Positions 43,001 to 53,400 of a DNA stretch of 64,000 nt are shown here, in pieces; the stretch's first letter is position 1; the number at the start of each line of letters is the position of its first letter. Below the pieces are notes generated by a model. The model did no database searches and was not told the origin of the DNA. It worked only from the letters and a program-made list of their open reading frames with translations. Source of the stretch: Agapetus fuscipes (lineage: Eukaryota > Arthropoda > Insecta > Trichoptera > Glossosomatidae); NCBI GenBank assembly GCA_951799405.1, contig OX637342.1, positions 4,774,001 to 4,838,000 of the forward strand. Reading direction: 5' to 3'. The position numbers were made by a program, and so were the translations under genes.

Positions 43001-46000
43001 TTTATTTACTCTGTGACGAATTCTGTTTTTTTAAAATCTTATTCTGTTCATTTAACAGCAAATACTTTTTTGACCTCCATCAAACACACTTTCATACGAA
43101 CATGTCAAAAAAACACTTTCGAGTTTCATTTGCACAGTATAGTTCAACGGTTGGTTGATTTCTCCAGCTACATGGAATTTCGGCCCTTAATTTATACTAA
43201 GTATAAAGATCATTCTCAAAACATGGAGAATTACTACATACCACGTAGCTAAACTTTACCATCCATTTGGTTGAACACTTAATTAATCTCGAACAAATAC
43301 GAATTATGATTAGTTACCTGGGCAAAAAAAGCCTAACACTGCGCTCGGCTGAGACTGGAGCCAAATCAAGGATTGAAGAACCTATAAGAAGAGTTAACAC
43401 CGTGTTTGGAGAGCGTGCATTTGCAGTTGCTGGCCCTCTGGCCTGGAACCACCTGCCACATCATGTGAGAGAGCTAGAGGACCATGGAAAGTTCCGGAAT
43501 GCACTGAAGACAAGCAAATTTCTGGCATCGTTTGCACCAGCGCCCTTGGAGTGAATACATCACGAAACGGCGCTATAAAGAAATCATCAACTCATCATCA
43601 TCATTTACCTAAGTTTCTACTCACTTCTAGGGAGTTCATAGACTTAACTATAGATCTAACACATACAAACAACTACTCTATTTGTAACAATATTGTTTTC
43701 TTTCTAGTTTCAACCTATGTACGTATTTTTTTTTTCATTTTTTTTTTCATTTTTCAGATGACATCCAATTTGTCTTCAAGCTTTACTACGATGTCGCTAA
43801 GGGAAAGGACGGCAAAGACCACTGGATCATCAAGAAGCATAAAGTCAGCTACACTCCTACCAAGGTCATGTACAGGTTCCAGAATCTCTTCAATGGCAAC
43901 AAGCAACTGGGTTTGTAAAAAAACAACCTTCTAAATAATCATCATCATCGCAGGTTTTAAGGGCAGTACCTTGTCGGTCTTTTTTTTAATAGATCTGTGA
44001 AGAAGAATAAAATTCACCAACCAATTTTGCCTGGCCAGTTGTCTTCATGCGAAAGCAGAAGCTCGTGTGCATGCAATGGCATCTGTTGAACCAGGGTCGA
44101 AGTAATGGTCAAAGGGCCGGACGTGATTCAAACCAGCGTTATTCTATTCCAAATACGCAAGTCAAGAATACCGAAATGATCCCCTCAGCCATAACAGCGA
44201 CTAAATTCACCAACCTATTTCGCCTGGCCATAAACATGTATTCACATTGTCAATTAATAATTCATTGTTTAGTGTTTTTAATGAATTATTAATTAATAGC
44301 TACCCAATGACATCTGTTGAACCAGGGTCGAAGTTATTGTCGATAGGACATGACGCAGGCGTGTTTCGAACAGTCGTTAGTGTCAATAATGAAAATTCGA
44401 GCGTCAACACCCCTTCACCATCGCAGCGGCAATTGAGTCGTATATCACAAAAACTGTAATCAAGATTGTTTTCGGAAATGAAATAAATATATTTTGTAAA
44501 TAGAATGCTCAATCCCTACTCATACCCGTCCTGTATGTATGTGTCAGAAGGACCCACAGCACATGGACGCTCATACAAACCTATACAGGCGGAAGTCTTC
44601 CCGTTCATTAAAATCAACGGCACGACAAAACATGAACCTCTAACCTACACGTGTCTGATGCTGGAGAGTTGTTTTCCGGAATCTGTTGCCGTAGTCTGTA
44701 GGAGCTGGAACTTTCGGATGTTTTGTCCATGCCTAGGATGGACTTCTTCAGCGTGAAAGTGAAATGATGAAGATAATCTTGATGAAACTGTGAATGAAAT
44801 TCATCACAATTTCATCAAAATCATCTTCATCATTCACTTTCACGCTTAAGAAACCCATCTTAGACATAGGCAAAACCTTCGGAAGCTCCAGCTCTGACAG
44901 ACCACGGCAACATATCCCGGAAAGGCACTCTCCAGCATCATAAGCCGGCCGTGTAAACCTAAAACTCCTATTTCACGTGTCTGTTTGTGAGCATGCAGTT
45001 AATATGAATTTTAAACGTTAGCATATCTTTGCAACTTAGATTATATTTCGGAAGTAGCACCGCATTTCTGTTCAGGGCTGCAATTAACAACGTGGAAGTA
45101 GTCTGATGATGCCCAATCATCACAAAGGAAACGACACGCAGAGAAGAAAAAATATGTAGCATTCAAAAATTCGCAGCATTGATTTATTGTTTTATAACTT
45201 GTAAATCATGATTATTTTACAGACATTACAATTTTCGTTGATGGGCTCTTCCGGTTGAGATGAACCTTGGAGTCAGCTGTTTCCGGACGTTTTTAATGGA
45301 TTTTGATCAATAATTTTAACTCTAAACTATGTATATGCAACGAAAATAAGCTACACATTTGGTGTAACATCTTCCCGAGCTATCCCCAAAGGGTTTCACA
45401 TGTGCCGAGTGGAACCTATTTATTTTTACAGGAAAGGGGGCCGGCCTAACGCCAACCACTTCAGTTGAAGTTAGGGCTCCCAGATCCCGAGAGGGCTGGT
45501 ACTCATTTCTTGTGAAGCCTGAGTAAGCCTTGTCGGTATTTGATTTTGGGGTTTAAAATAAAAACCGAAACGGAAAATCATTTCTGACACCCTCGGTGGG
45601 ATTCGAACCCGAGCTCACGACATGAAATGCAAGCACTCTACCAACTGAGCTATCAACCGTATAAAATTTTTTTTTTGGAGGGAAAACTTTGTGACCTGTC
45701 ATCAGCAATAACCGAGAACTGCAATAACTAGGATACCTAGTGATTCTTTGATTTATAGGTTGGTATCAGGCTTTTTCAAATGAACATAATTCCTAAAACT
45801 CTTGCTGAACTAAACTGACACAGGGGTGATTTTGGCAGAGTGAACCATTTTTACGGTATGGATGATAAGCCACATATCAACCTATAAGTTAAGAAACCAA
45901 TCTAATCTAAGTTGCAAAGATATGTAACATTAGGAATTATAGTATATGCATTCACCTTATCATAGTATATGCATTTTTACAAGCAGACACGTATAAGTTC

Positions 46001-46355
46001 GCGCTTGCACATGCCACCTGTGAACCTACAACATAAAAACCCAAATCTTAAATGAACATACACCCAACACCTCTTTCCGAACTAACCTAAAAAAGAGGTG
46101 ACATTGGCAGAGTGAATATTTTTTACAGTATGGATGATCAGCCACATACCAACCTATTAGTTATGAAATTACTATGTGAATTAAAAATATATTACTCTTC
46201 TAGGTGATGCCCTCCACAAATTCGCCAACGAAAACTGGTTGGACGTATTCCAGGAAGTGGCAACACCAATGATGATCAAACTGACCAACACAGTGGCCCA
46301 AAACATCAAGAACTTCTTCGTGCATGTGCCAGTAGAAGAATTTCTAATTCAATGA
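36986..46355 (+). CDS. takeout / JHBP-family secreted protein, gene 1 (five exons)
   Basis: 249-aa secreted carrier of the takeout/hemolymph juvenile-hormone-binding superfamily, whose members bind small hydrophobic ligands in hemolymph or sensillum lymph. Exons: 36986-37067, 39719-39950, 41131-41261, 43758-43910, 46204-46355; intron phases 1, 2, 1, 1; all GT-AG. Seen: hydrophobic signal peptide (about 1-25); N-terminal cysteine pair C34/C45, the family disulfide; a continuous alpha/beta-wrap region including GLTKSKID and VIPVTGDG; and the C-terminal family signature FANENW...FFVHVPVEEFL. Length is normal for the family (about 240-250). Paralogue of 47391-53520, with the same exon lengths or differences in multiples of 3. 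Introns are packed with transposons. Ligand and true-JHBP versus takeout subtype cannot be told from sequence alone. Confidence 0.9.
37645..37850 (+). repeat. LINE-tail/SINE repeat copy
   Basis: Strongly diverged; 3' end TTTTCGCAACTTAGATTATA. Confidence 0.5.
38530..38700. repeat. hairpin-family inverted repeat
   Basis: Head TTTGTATATTAACACTGTGA, then ~55-bp arms (TTATTGTTATTTAATTAAAC and inverse, 38570-38622 / 38645-38695) around an AAAACACTGTTTTATT core. Confidence 0.6.
39293..39375 (+). repeat. LINE-tail/SINE repeat copy, 5' part
   Basis: Starts TCCTTGACTCACGGCTGACC and ends at the CAGGGAAAG block, i.e. only the head of the unit. Confidence 0.6.
39719..39950 (+). CDS. takeout gene 1 exon 2
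   Basis: Carries the cysteine pair (PCSTKDQSTFNTC) and the first wrap segment to GLTKSKIDDI. Acceptor TATTCCAG, donor AA|GTGCGT (a weaker donor, but the only one keeping phase 2 with exon 3). Confidence 0.85.
40452..41096 (+). mobile_element. 5'-truncated RTE-like LINE in takeout gene 1 intron 2
   Basis: Exact 10-bp target duplication AATTGAATAA (40442-40451 and 41097-41106), tail (GATTA)n. Nearly identical to 20340-20985, so young. Its 3' end lies 34 bp before the first base of exon 3. Confidence 0.9.
40455..40745 (+). pseudogene. C-terminal fragment of RTE-like LINE ORF
   Basis: 96 codons equal to the end of 20268-20627 (SLLRWFGHMERMNEERLTKK); the reverse transcriptase is missing. Confidence 0.8.
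41131..41261 (+). CDS. takeout gene 1 exon 3
   Basis: 131 nt, same length as exon 3 of gene 2. Encodes KITLTFTSTAHMEADYVLSG and VIPVTGDGA. Acceptor TTATTTCTAG, donor CA|GTAAGT. Confidence 0.88.
41290..42660. repeat. foldback-like element with inverted short-repeat arrays
   Basis: Left array (41297-41370) of TGACAT/ATCACA words; right array (42486-42655) of the inverse words (TTATGTCATTGTGATG repeated). Some ATCACA words are also at 42105-42135. In intron 3 of takeout gene 1. Confidence 0.5.
41499..41765. mobile_element. MITE-like element, ~265 bp
   Basis: Ends are imperfect ~31-bp inverted repeats (GTGGGTCAGAGCCAAACATG at the left; inverse of ATCTTTGGTTCCAACCCAC at the right). No class assigned. 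Confidence 0.45.
43267..43606 (+). mobile_element. 3' end of a CR1/L2-like LINE
   Basis: Encodes LTLRSAETGA, then VFGERAFAVAGPLAWNHLPH, matching the C-terminal region of 16813-18171 (TGFGDRAFSSAGPSCWNSLP), then GGCGCTATAAA and an (ATC)n tail. In takeout gene 1 intron 3. Confidence 0.75.
43758..43910 (+). CDS. takeout gene 1 exon 4
   Basis: Encodes FVFKLYYDVAKGKDGKDHW to LFNGNKQL. Acceptor CATTTTTCAG, donor CTGG|GTTTGT. Confidence 0.87.
44012..44355 (+). repeat. local duplication in takeout gene 1 intron 4
   Basis: AATTCACCAACC..TTT..GCCTGGCCA and GACATCTGTTGAACCAGGGT-type words each occur twice, about 190-240 bp apart. Confidence 0.5.
44515..44945. repeat. dispersed repeat R5 with inverted arms
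   Basis: Arms about 44655-44800 and 44805-44945 are diverged reverse complements (GATGCTGGAGAGT at the outer ends, GTGAAAGTGAA near the loop). Confidence 0.6.
44960..45045 (+). repeat. LINE-tail/SINE repeat copy, 3' end only
   Basis: CATATCTTTGCAACTTAGAT and the preceding 60 bp. Confidence 0.55.
45350..45660 (-). mobile_element. SINE-B, near full length
   Basis: Minus-strand head GATAGCTCAGTTGGTAGAGT, B box GGGTTCGAATCCC, body with AAGAAATGAGTACCAGCCCT and GGCCGGCCCCCTTTCCTG, ending TGTGTAGCTTATTTTCGT. Reference copy for SINE-B. Confidence 0.8.
45770..45897 (-). repeat. LINE-tail/SINE repeat copy, partial
   Basis: Own-strand start TTCTTAACTTATAGGTTGAT; preceded by a scrap of the opposite orientation (45745-45770). 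Confidence 0.6.
45900..46165 (-). repeat. LINE-tail/SINE repeat copy
   Basis: Full length with a ~20-bp internal duplication near CATAGTATATGCATT. Confidence 0.65.
46204..46355 (+). CDS. takeout gene 1 exon 5
   Basis: Encodes GDALHKFANENWLDVFQEV to PVEEFLIQ and TGA. 152 nt, the same length as the last exon of gene 2. AATAAA at 46507-46512 is the likely polyadenylation signal. Confidence 0.88.
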
Positions 46356-46506
46356 AATAGAACAACAGCAAAAGCAATACTTTGGAGTAGAAAAAGTAAA
46401 ATTGTAAAGCTAACCCATATTTTTTTCTCATTTAATCACACATAAAAGAAAATCAAAATTCTGAAAGCTTTTATGTTGAAAAAAAAAACTGTTTGTAATA
46501 TTAAAA

Positions 46507-46512
46507 AATAAA
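46507..46512 (+). terminator. polyadenylation signal, takeout gene 1
   Basis: AATAAA 152 bp after the stop. Confidence 0.45.
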
Positions 46513-47390
46513 TGCTAAAATAAAACGAATTTTTGTGTTTTATCTTTAATGTTTTGATTTGTTGTAAGTAAAACTTTGATCTTAAAATTGAATAAAAACT
46601 ATTTTACTCAAAAAATAAATCATTTAATGAATTTTTGTTAAACAAATTGTTTTATTCCACTACATTTGAGTATTTATATGAAACAAAAATTTGAGAGACC
46701 TCTCTATCTTCAGTTTTTTTAGGTATACCTTTGAAAAAAATAGAATAAATATATTTAAAAAATATGCACACAAATAGCTCAAAAGATAAATGATATTTAA
46801 GCAAAGTTAAATATATTATTTAGTTTTAATAAAAACTTATGTATTTCTGTTATCCAAACAAGGAAAACATTATGGTTAATTACAATTGCAAATTTGAGTT
46901 TAAAAAAATGGAAAATTTAAATTGTGTTTGTTGTTAACAAAAATACGAGTATTCCTAATTGAAATTCAATTCAAAGATTTATTTTGAATATTAATTAAAA
47001 CAGCTTAATCATAATACATTCATAATAAGACATCAGCATTATTTTTTGCTCAAAAAATATAGTAACGACTTTCAGAAAAAAAAGTGTTTTTGTCAGAAAA
47101 AAAACATTCTCAGTTTTGGGGAAATTTTAAAGATTACAACGGGATTTGGACTTTTAAAACAAACAAGATTGGCAATTTTTCTCCATAAAGAAACCTTTCT
47201 ATAAAGCTCAACACTAAAATGGATAAACACATAAACTAGTTATCTGAGAAATCTTCTTATAGTTACAATTTACAGTAATTCTTCGTACATTTCCTTTCTG
47301 GATGATGCATTTACAGTTGACATAGCAGTTAGGTTTAGACGATGGCTGCCCGTTGAAGTCTCCTTGCATTCTTCCCATAGAACCTTTGAA
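46513..47390. other. intergenic, takeout gene 1 to gene 2
   Basis: Very AT-rich. TATAAA at about 47200 could be the promoter of gene 2 but is 190 bp from the ATG. No repeats recognised. Confidence 0.4.
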
Positions 47391-47481
47391 ATGAAGTCAC
47401 ATAGTTATTATATTTTTTTGTTAATAATTTTTAGTTTAATTTTAGTAATTCATATTCAGCATGCAAGTGCCACAAAATTGC
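47391..47481 (+). CDS. takeout gene 2 exon 1
   Basis: 30 codons plus 1 base, signal peptide. Donor TTGC|GTAAGT, in the same place as in gene 1. Confidence 0.8.
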
Positions 47482-50400
47482 GTAAGTTTTTTTAACACAT
47501 ATAATTATGAAACAAATGGAAAAAACAGTAGGTACCCTTTTGTTTAGTAACTATAATTTTTAACACGTTATTTCATGGAAATTTAAAGTGTTAAAAAATA
47601 CCTACTTTTTTCTTGTTCATCGAAAGTGGATTGTTTCTTATTGTACTGACATATGTTTGTAACATAAAGAAAAAAATGCAAGAAAAAACAACAATTTTCT
47701 TCTAACTGTTTTGTTTGTAACTAGAATCTGCACGTATTCAATGTTTTTCAACTAAATTTCACCTATGGATCATCTGCCAACTAAATTAGACCTTGCAAAA
47801 AATATATATTGTTCTGTGAAGTATCTTATGGAATAAGTATTTCTTAATAATTTTACAAAAAAAAAATACCCGTATTTTTTAAAGCACTATTTATGTTCAT
47901 TTTTTATCGTAAGAAAATACAAACGCTATTTGTCCTTAGACCAACATTATTTATACACAATTTTTAGTATCAGCAGTTCTTCTTTCAAAGCAAAAATTTT
48001 TTAAAGCTAACACGAAAATTGTATTTAATTTTCTTTGTGTACAAAAATATAAATGTATGTTCCAGCATCATCCATCACCCCTTGCAGTATATCGAGTCCG
48101 GACTTCAACACATGTGCCCGTGAGGCTGCAGAGAAGTTTCTTCCAGCATTAGCAGATGGAATACCGGAGCTCGGCATGAAGCCTTTCGAACCCTTGATCA
48201 GCCAGCCTGTGTATCTAACCACTGGACCACTACGCTATGTTATCACAAACGGGAAAAGCTATGGACTGACAAATATCACTTTTCATAAATTCACGTAAGA
48301 CTTTTTTTAAATGCTTGGAAGACCTTATTTAGATAGTAAAAAAATTTCAAACGCAAAAAAATGTGGCGTCATTTGGCCGAGTCGCTAAGGCGTATATATA
48401 TTTTTCCTTTACTCATTTGGGATCTAACAATAAATCATATTGGAACGGAGCGCAACCTCGCGAAGGGTTCGCATGTGGCGAGTGGAACTTTTTTAAACAG
48501 GTAAGGGGGTCAACCTTGCACCAGCCACTTCAGTTGAAATGGCATTTTCTCAGTACCCAGGATCAAAAGTAGGGGGGGGAGGAGATTTTAGGAAATTGAA
48601 TAATATAATATTGTCGACGGGGAGGGGGGGGGGTTATTGTGATATTCCAAAATCAATATCGAAATTGATGATATCACAAAAAAATATCGATGTGTCGCAC
48701 ATCTATAGGGGGGGGAGGCAAGCCATGGTCGAAAAATGGTTATTTCAGTAATTGCAATACAAATTTAATAACGATTTAGCTTTATTTAAGTTTTTTTTAC
48801 TTCCCCCCCTGCCCCTTCCTGGTTACGCCCATGTCTTATGTGTAATTTTTTTCTTGGCTAGCAAACCTCACAGATTAACATCTAAAGGATCTTGAACAAG
48901 CAGCAAAAATATATATAAGTCAACTTACTAATTATAGTGAAAAATATATGAAAAGCATGTTTTGGTTATTTTCATGTAATTGCATAAACACGTTTTGTTG
49001 AATATTTTTCAGGGTTAACCAGGAAAAGCGGAAAATATCGATGCGCTATACGAGCACAGAGATATTCCGTGGTCACTACAAAGCCAGTGGTAGCTTGCTG
49101 ATTCTTCCCGTCACAGGAGATGGCGACTTCTATTTGGATATGAGTAAGTATTTTGTATGTGTCAGAAGGACCCACCTCTTGTGGACGCTCATTCAAGGCT
49201 ATATATTTTCAAGTAGCAGAAGGCCTTCCCTGGATGTTAAAAGCGACGGCACGATAACAAAGAAACCTCCAGGTCCGAGGCGTGCCCGTGGCTCTAAAAG
49301 CAAGTGAATTTATATTACTGAAGCTAATAGCATATCTCGGGTGGCACTCCTTGTGCAGTTGTTGCCGAATCACGAAAAGCGCAAAAATAAGTATGATACG
49401 CCTTCGGGGGAAGCGCGGAAAAAAGTTACACTATATGTGTAGCTTAGTAGAGTACGACAAATAATTTCGCCAACATGTATTTAATTATTTTTTTCGGATA
49501 ATTTATTTGGTAAGCGCTACTCTCGTGTGGTCTCAGACCTCAAAGGCCCTCTGAAATTAATACCTTTATATAATTCCTTGACTTATAGGTTGGTATGAGG
49601 CTGACCACCCATAATGTAAAAAATGGTTCACTTTGCCAATGTCACCCCTGTTTAAGGGAAGGTCGGCAAAAGTTGTGGGGCTTATGTTCATTTGAGGTTT
49701 GGATTTTATTTGTAAGTACGCATTCAGCATTTGTAAGCGCAAACTACACGTGTTGGTTTGTGGGCATACATCTGAGAGCATTAAATGAATATATCCTTGC
49801 AACTTAGATTATAGATTATAGATATTGCTTGACTTATGGGTTGGTATGAGGCTGAACACCCATCCTGCAAAAGCTGGTTCCCTTTCATTATGCAGCCCCG
49901 GTTCCAGGGAAATGTTCATGGAAGGTTTTTTTTTGTATGCAGTATGTATACATGCAGCCAGAGGTGGGCACAGATAACCAAAATTTATCTGTAGATAAGA
50001 TAAACAGATAACGGCTCAAAATCATCTACAGATTATCTGTAGATAATTTCCCAAAAGTCCAGCGAAATCATCTGAGATAACAGATAAAGATGATGGCCCT
50101 GGAAATCATCTAGATAAAAAGATAATCACCCAAAAATTATCTAGATAAAAAGATAATGAAAAAGATAACTTCGTTGATTTGTTCTTTATAAAAAAGGTTA
50201 TGACTGAATGAAGGGAAAGAAGTATATAAGAACCAAACAAATGGTGGTTGATCTGTATGTTGGTAGCAAAGACTTGACTTTAAAAAAAAATGTAGGTATT
50301 CTGTACAACTTTCTATGTTCTCGACCGATCTTTTGTACTACCTACCAATCAGGAGTCTGAAGCGTTAACCACTAGACTACGGACCGGTCATAAGTTGGCT

Positions 50401-53400
50401 GTTATTTGCTTATAAATTTTATTTTATAATTGCAAGCTTTAAAACAGCACCAATTCTGGAAAAAAATTAAGTCATTGAAAAATTTAAGATAGATATATGT
50501 ATTCCAATAGAAGAGGCACGTATTATAATCGCAAAAAAAACGCAACTAAGCTACACATTTAGTGTAACTTCTTGGCTGCGTTATCCCCGAAGGGGTCGCA
50601 TGTGGCGCTTCGGGACCTATTTTTTTTACAGTTAAGGGGGCCGGCCTCACACCAACCACTTTCAGTTGAAGTGGGGGTTTCCCAGCTCCCGGGGGGGCCG
50701 GTTCTCATTTTATTGTGAAGGCTGAGTAAACCTTTGAGATTGAACCCTTGCTCTCGGCATGGAATGCAAGCATTCTACCAATTGAGCTATCGACCTTTTT
50801 ATGAGCTTGATCGTCGTCGCTACAAAGCGCCAATTCTCAAGCAAGACCCAGTTGCTGTAAGGCTGGATAGACCTTTGGTGACCGGTCATTGGTAAAGGCT
50901 TTTTTAATTTTTCAACCCAGCGAAGAGCAAATTTGAAAATATAAATGGTATATTTTTTGTGCTCCACCGGGAATCGAACCCACAACCTTCCCATTCAGAG
51001 TCCGCAGTGTTACCACTGAGCTACGGACCGGTCACTATCATATTTCTATCATTGTTATATAAGTTGTAGGGTCGGTGCGGCGTCTGAAAGGTTTTTATTG
51101 TTTGATTCAAACAAAGTGAAGAAATCTGTCTTTGTTCTCCTTGCGCAGTTTCATGGAATTTATTGAGGAATTTGACAATCATCTATTATCTGTCTATATT
51201 ATCTATTATCTGCAGATAACGTATTTCAAATTATCTTTAGATAAAAGATAATTTTCAGCCGAAAAGTTATCTACAGATAACAGATAACAGATGACGCCAG
51301 AAAATCATCTGCGATAAGATAAAGATGATCATCTGTTATCTGTTATCCGTCATCTGTCATCTTTAGATAAGATGATGCCCACCTCTGCATGCAGCATATG
51401 TAAGTACGAACTTACATGTACCTGCTTGTGCACATGCATTTAATATGAGCCTAAAATTTCAATATATCTTTGCAACTTAGATAATAGACAAATACTAACC
51501 ACACAATTTTGCTTGTTCAATTTTCAAATGATAATTGAGAGTTCTACAGCAATGTGACTATTTTTCTTGTTTCCAGGAAATATAGACTATGTTTACCGGC
51601 TGTACTATGACGTGAAGACGAAGGATGGTAAGGACTACTGGAAGATCACCAAATATAAAGTGACTGCCACACCCGCCGACCTTAACTTCGAGTTCTTGAA
51701 TTTGTTCGACGGCAACAAGCAATTATGTAAGATTTTGTAGGGTTTGTGTATTCACACAGTGAAAATTAATTTTATTTAAAATCAAATTATTTTTTATTAA
51801 ACGTTGTTTTATTTTCACAATAATATTTTGAATCTCGAGTACTTTCGACCTTCAATATTCAGGTCATTATCAAGAGTGATGTATAAAAAAATTAAAATTA
51901 TTAAGAACAAACCATAGATCAAAATTATATAAATTCAAATAAATAGGTTGGTATAGGTACAATAAATATGAACTTAATTAAAATTAAATACAACAGTCAA
52001 AATTTAAAAGAAAGAAAACATAAAATAATAAATAATAATTACAATAAATTAATTCAAACATCCGAGGGTCAAAAAATAAAACAAAATATTTAAAGCACAA
52101 ATAAAATTATTGAGTCAACACAAAAAGACAAATAATAATAACAACAAAATTACAAAGAATAAAACTAAAATTAAGGGGATTGGGTTATGGCGGATTGCGG
52201 AGAGGTCTGTCTGCATATTCCGAAATGGCGGATCATTGCATCGAAAATGACCATACCTTTGGCATTGACGATGTAAGGGTTCTGCACTCGGAATGTAAAT
52301 ACAGGCAACTAAATGCCCTAGAAACAATTGAAATTCATAAATGTAAGCAGAATGGCCCTATTGTAAATATTCAAATCCCTCTAGCTTCCCCCCTGCTCAT
52401 TGCTCCTCTCCGCAATCCGCCATAACCCAATCCCCTTAATTTTAGTTTTATTCTTTGTAATTTTGTTGTTATTATTATAATTTGTCTTTTTGTGTTGACT
52501 CAATAATTTTATTTGTGCTTTAAATATTTTATTTTATTTTTTGACCCTCGGATGTTTGAATTAATTTATTGTAATTAGTATTTATTATTTTATGTTTTCT
52601 TTCTTTTAATTTTTGACTGTTGTATTTAATTTTAATTAAGTTCATATTTATTGTACCTATACCTACCTATTTATTTGAATTTATATAATTTTGATCTATG
52701 GTTTGTTCTTAATCATTTTAATGTTTTTATACATCACTCTTGATAATGACCTGAATATTGAAGGTCGAAAGTACTCGAGATTCAAAATATTATTGTGAAA
52801 ATAAAACAACGTTTAATAAAAAATAATTTGATTTTAAATTATGTAAGACTTTTAAATTTAATAATAAAACATAAATTAGGCATATAACTACTAGTTCAAT
52901 ATCATAAAAGTAAGAATTACTAAGTTTACGCTTGTTTAATGATTTATAAATAACTTAAAATCTTTCTTACCACTCTTGAAATGAACACATAAAAATTATT
53001 TCGAAAATTTCCAGCATTTCAGTCATGCTTACCCTCAGTGTCAGCGCCTCACATCCATTTGAAAGTACACTTCTTATGATAGTCGATAATCCCGTCACTC
53101 CTATTTTTTTTTCATAATGTGTAGGTCAAATTTTTAATCTATTACCATTTTTGTACGTTAACACATTGGTTTGTTGTAGAATGGTCTAAGACAGAGTATT
53201 TTCAACGTTAGCATAGCGACTTTATACTGAATGAAAAGGACACACTTATGTCAATCGTGTGGGTAGTATTTTTTAATCAGCCTAAAGTCACATATGCTAA
53301 CATTGAAAATACCGGGCCTTCATATCTTTCATCTTAATTTTTACCTTGTAATTTTTTCGTATTTTCAGCTGATGAGGCCCACAAATTCGCCAAGGAAAAC

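Larger units (their letters stand above)
49828..51490 (+). repeat. LINE-tail/SINE repeat copy split by a hAT-like element
   Basis: Parts 49828-49958 and 51388-51490; the target word CATGCAGC is duplicated at the break. Confidence 0.75.

Noticed and set aside
43551..43934. 127-codon frame across takeout gene 1 exon 4
   Set aside because: Wrong frame relative to the exon; the real exon is 43758-43910.
51834..51876. Calling this a hammerhead ribozyme outright
   Set aside because: The core differs from CUGANGA-stem-GAAA by an extra U before the stem, and here by UUGA; kept only as a hypothesis.
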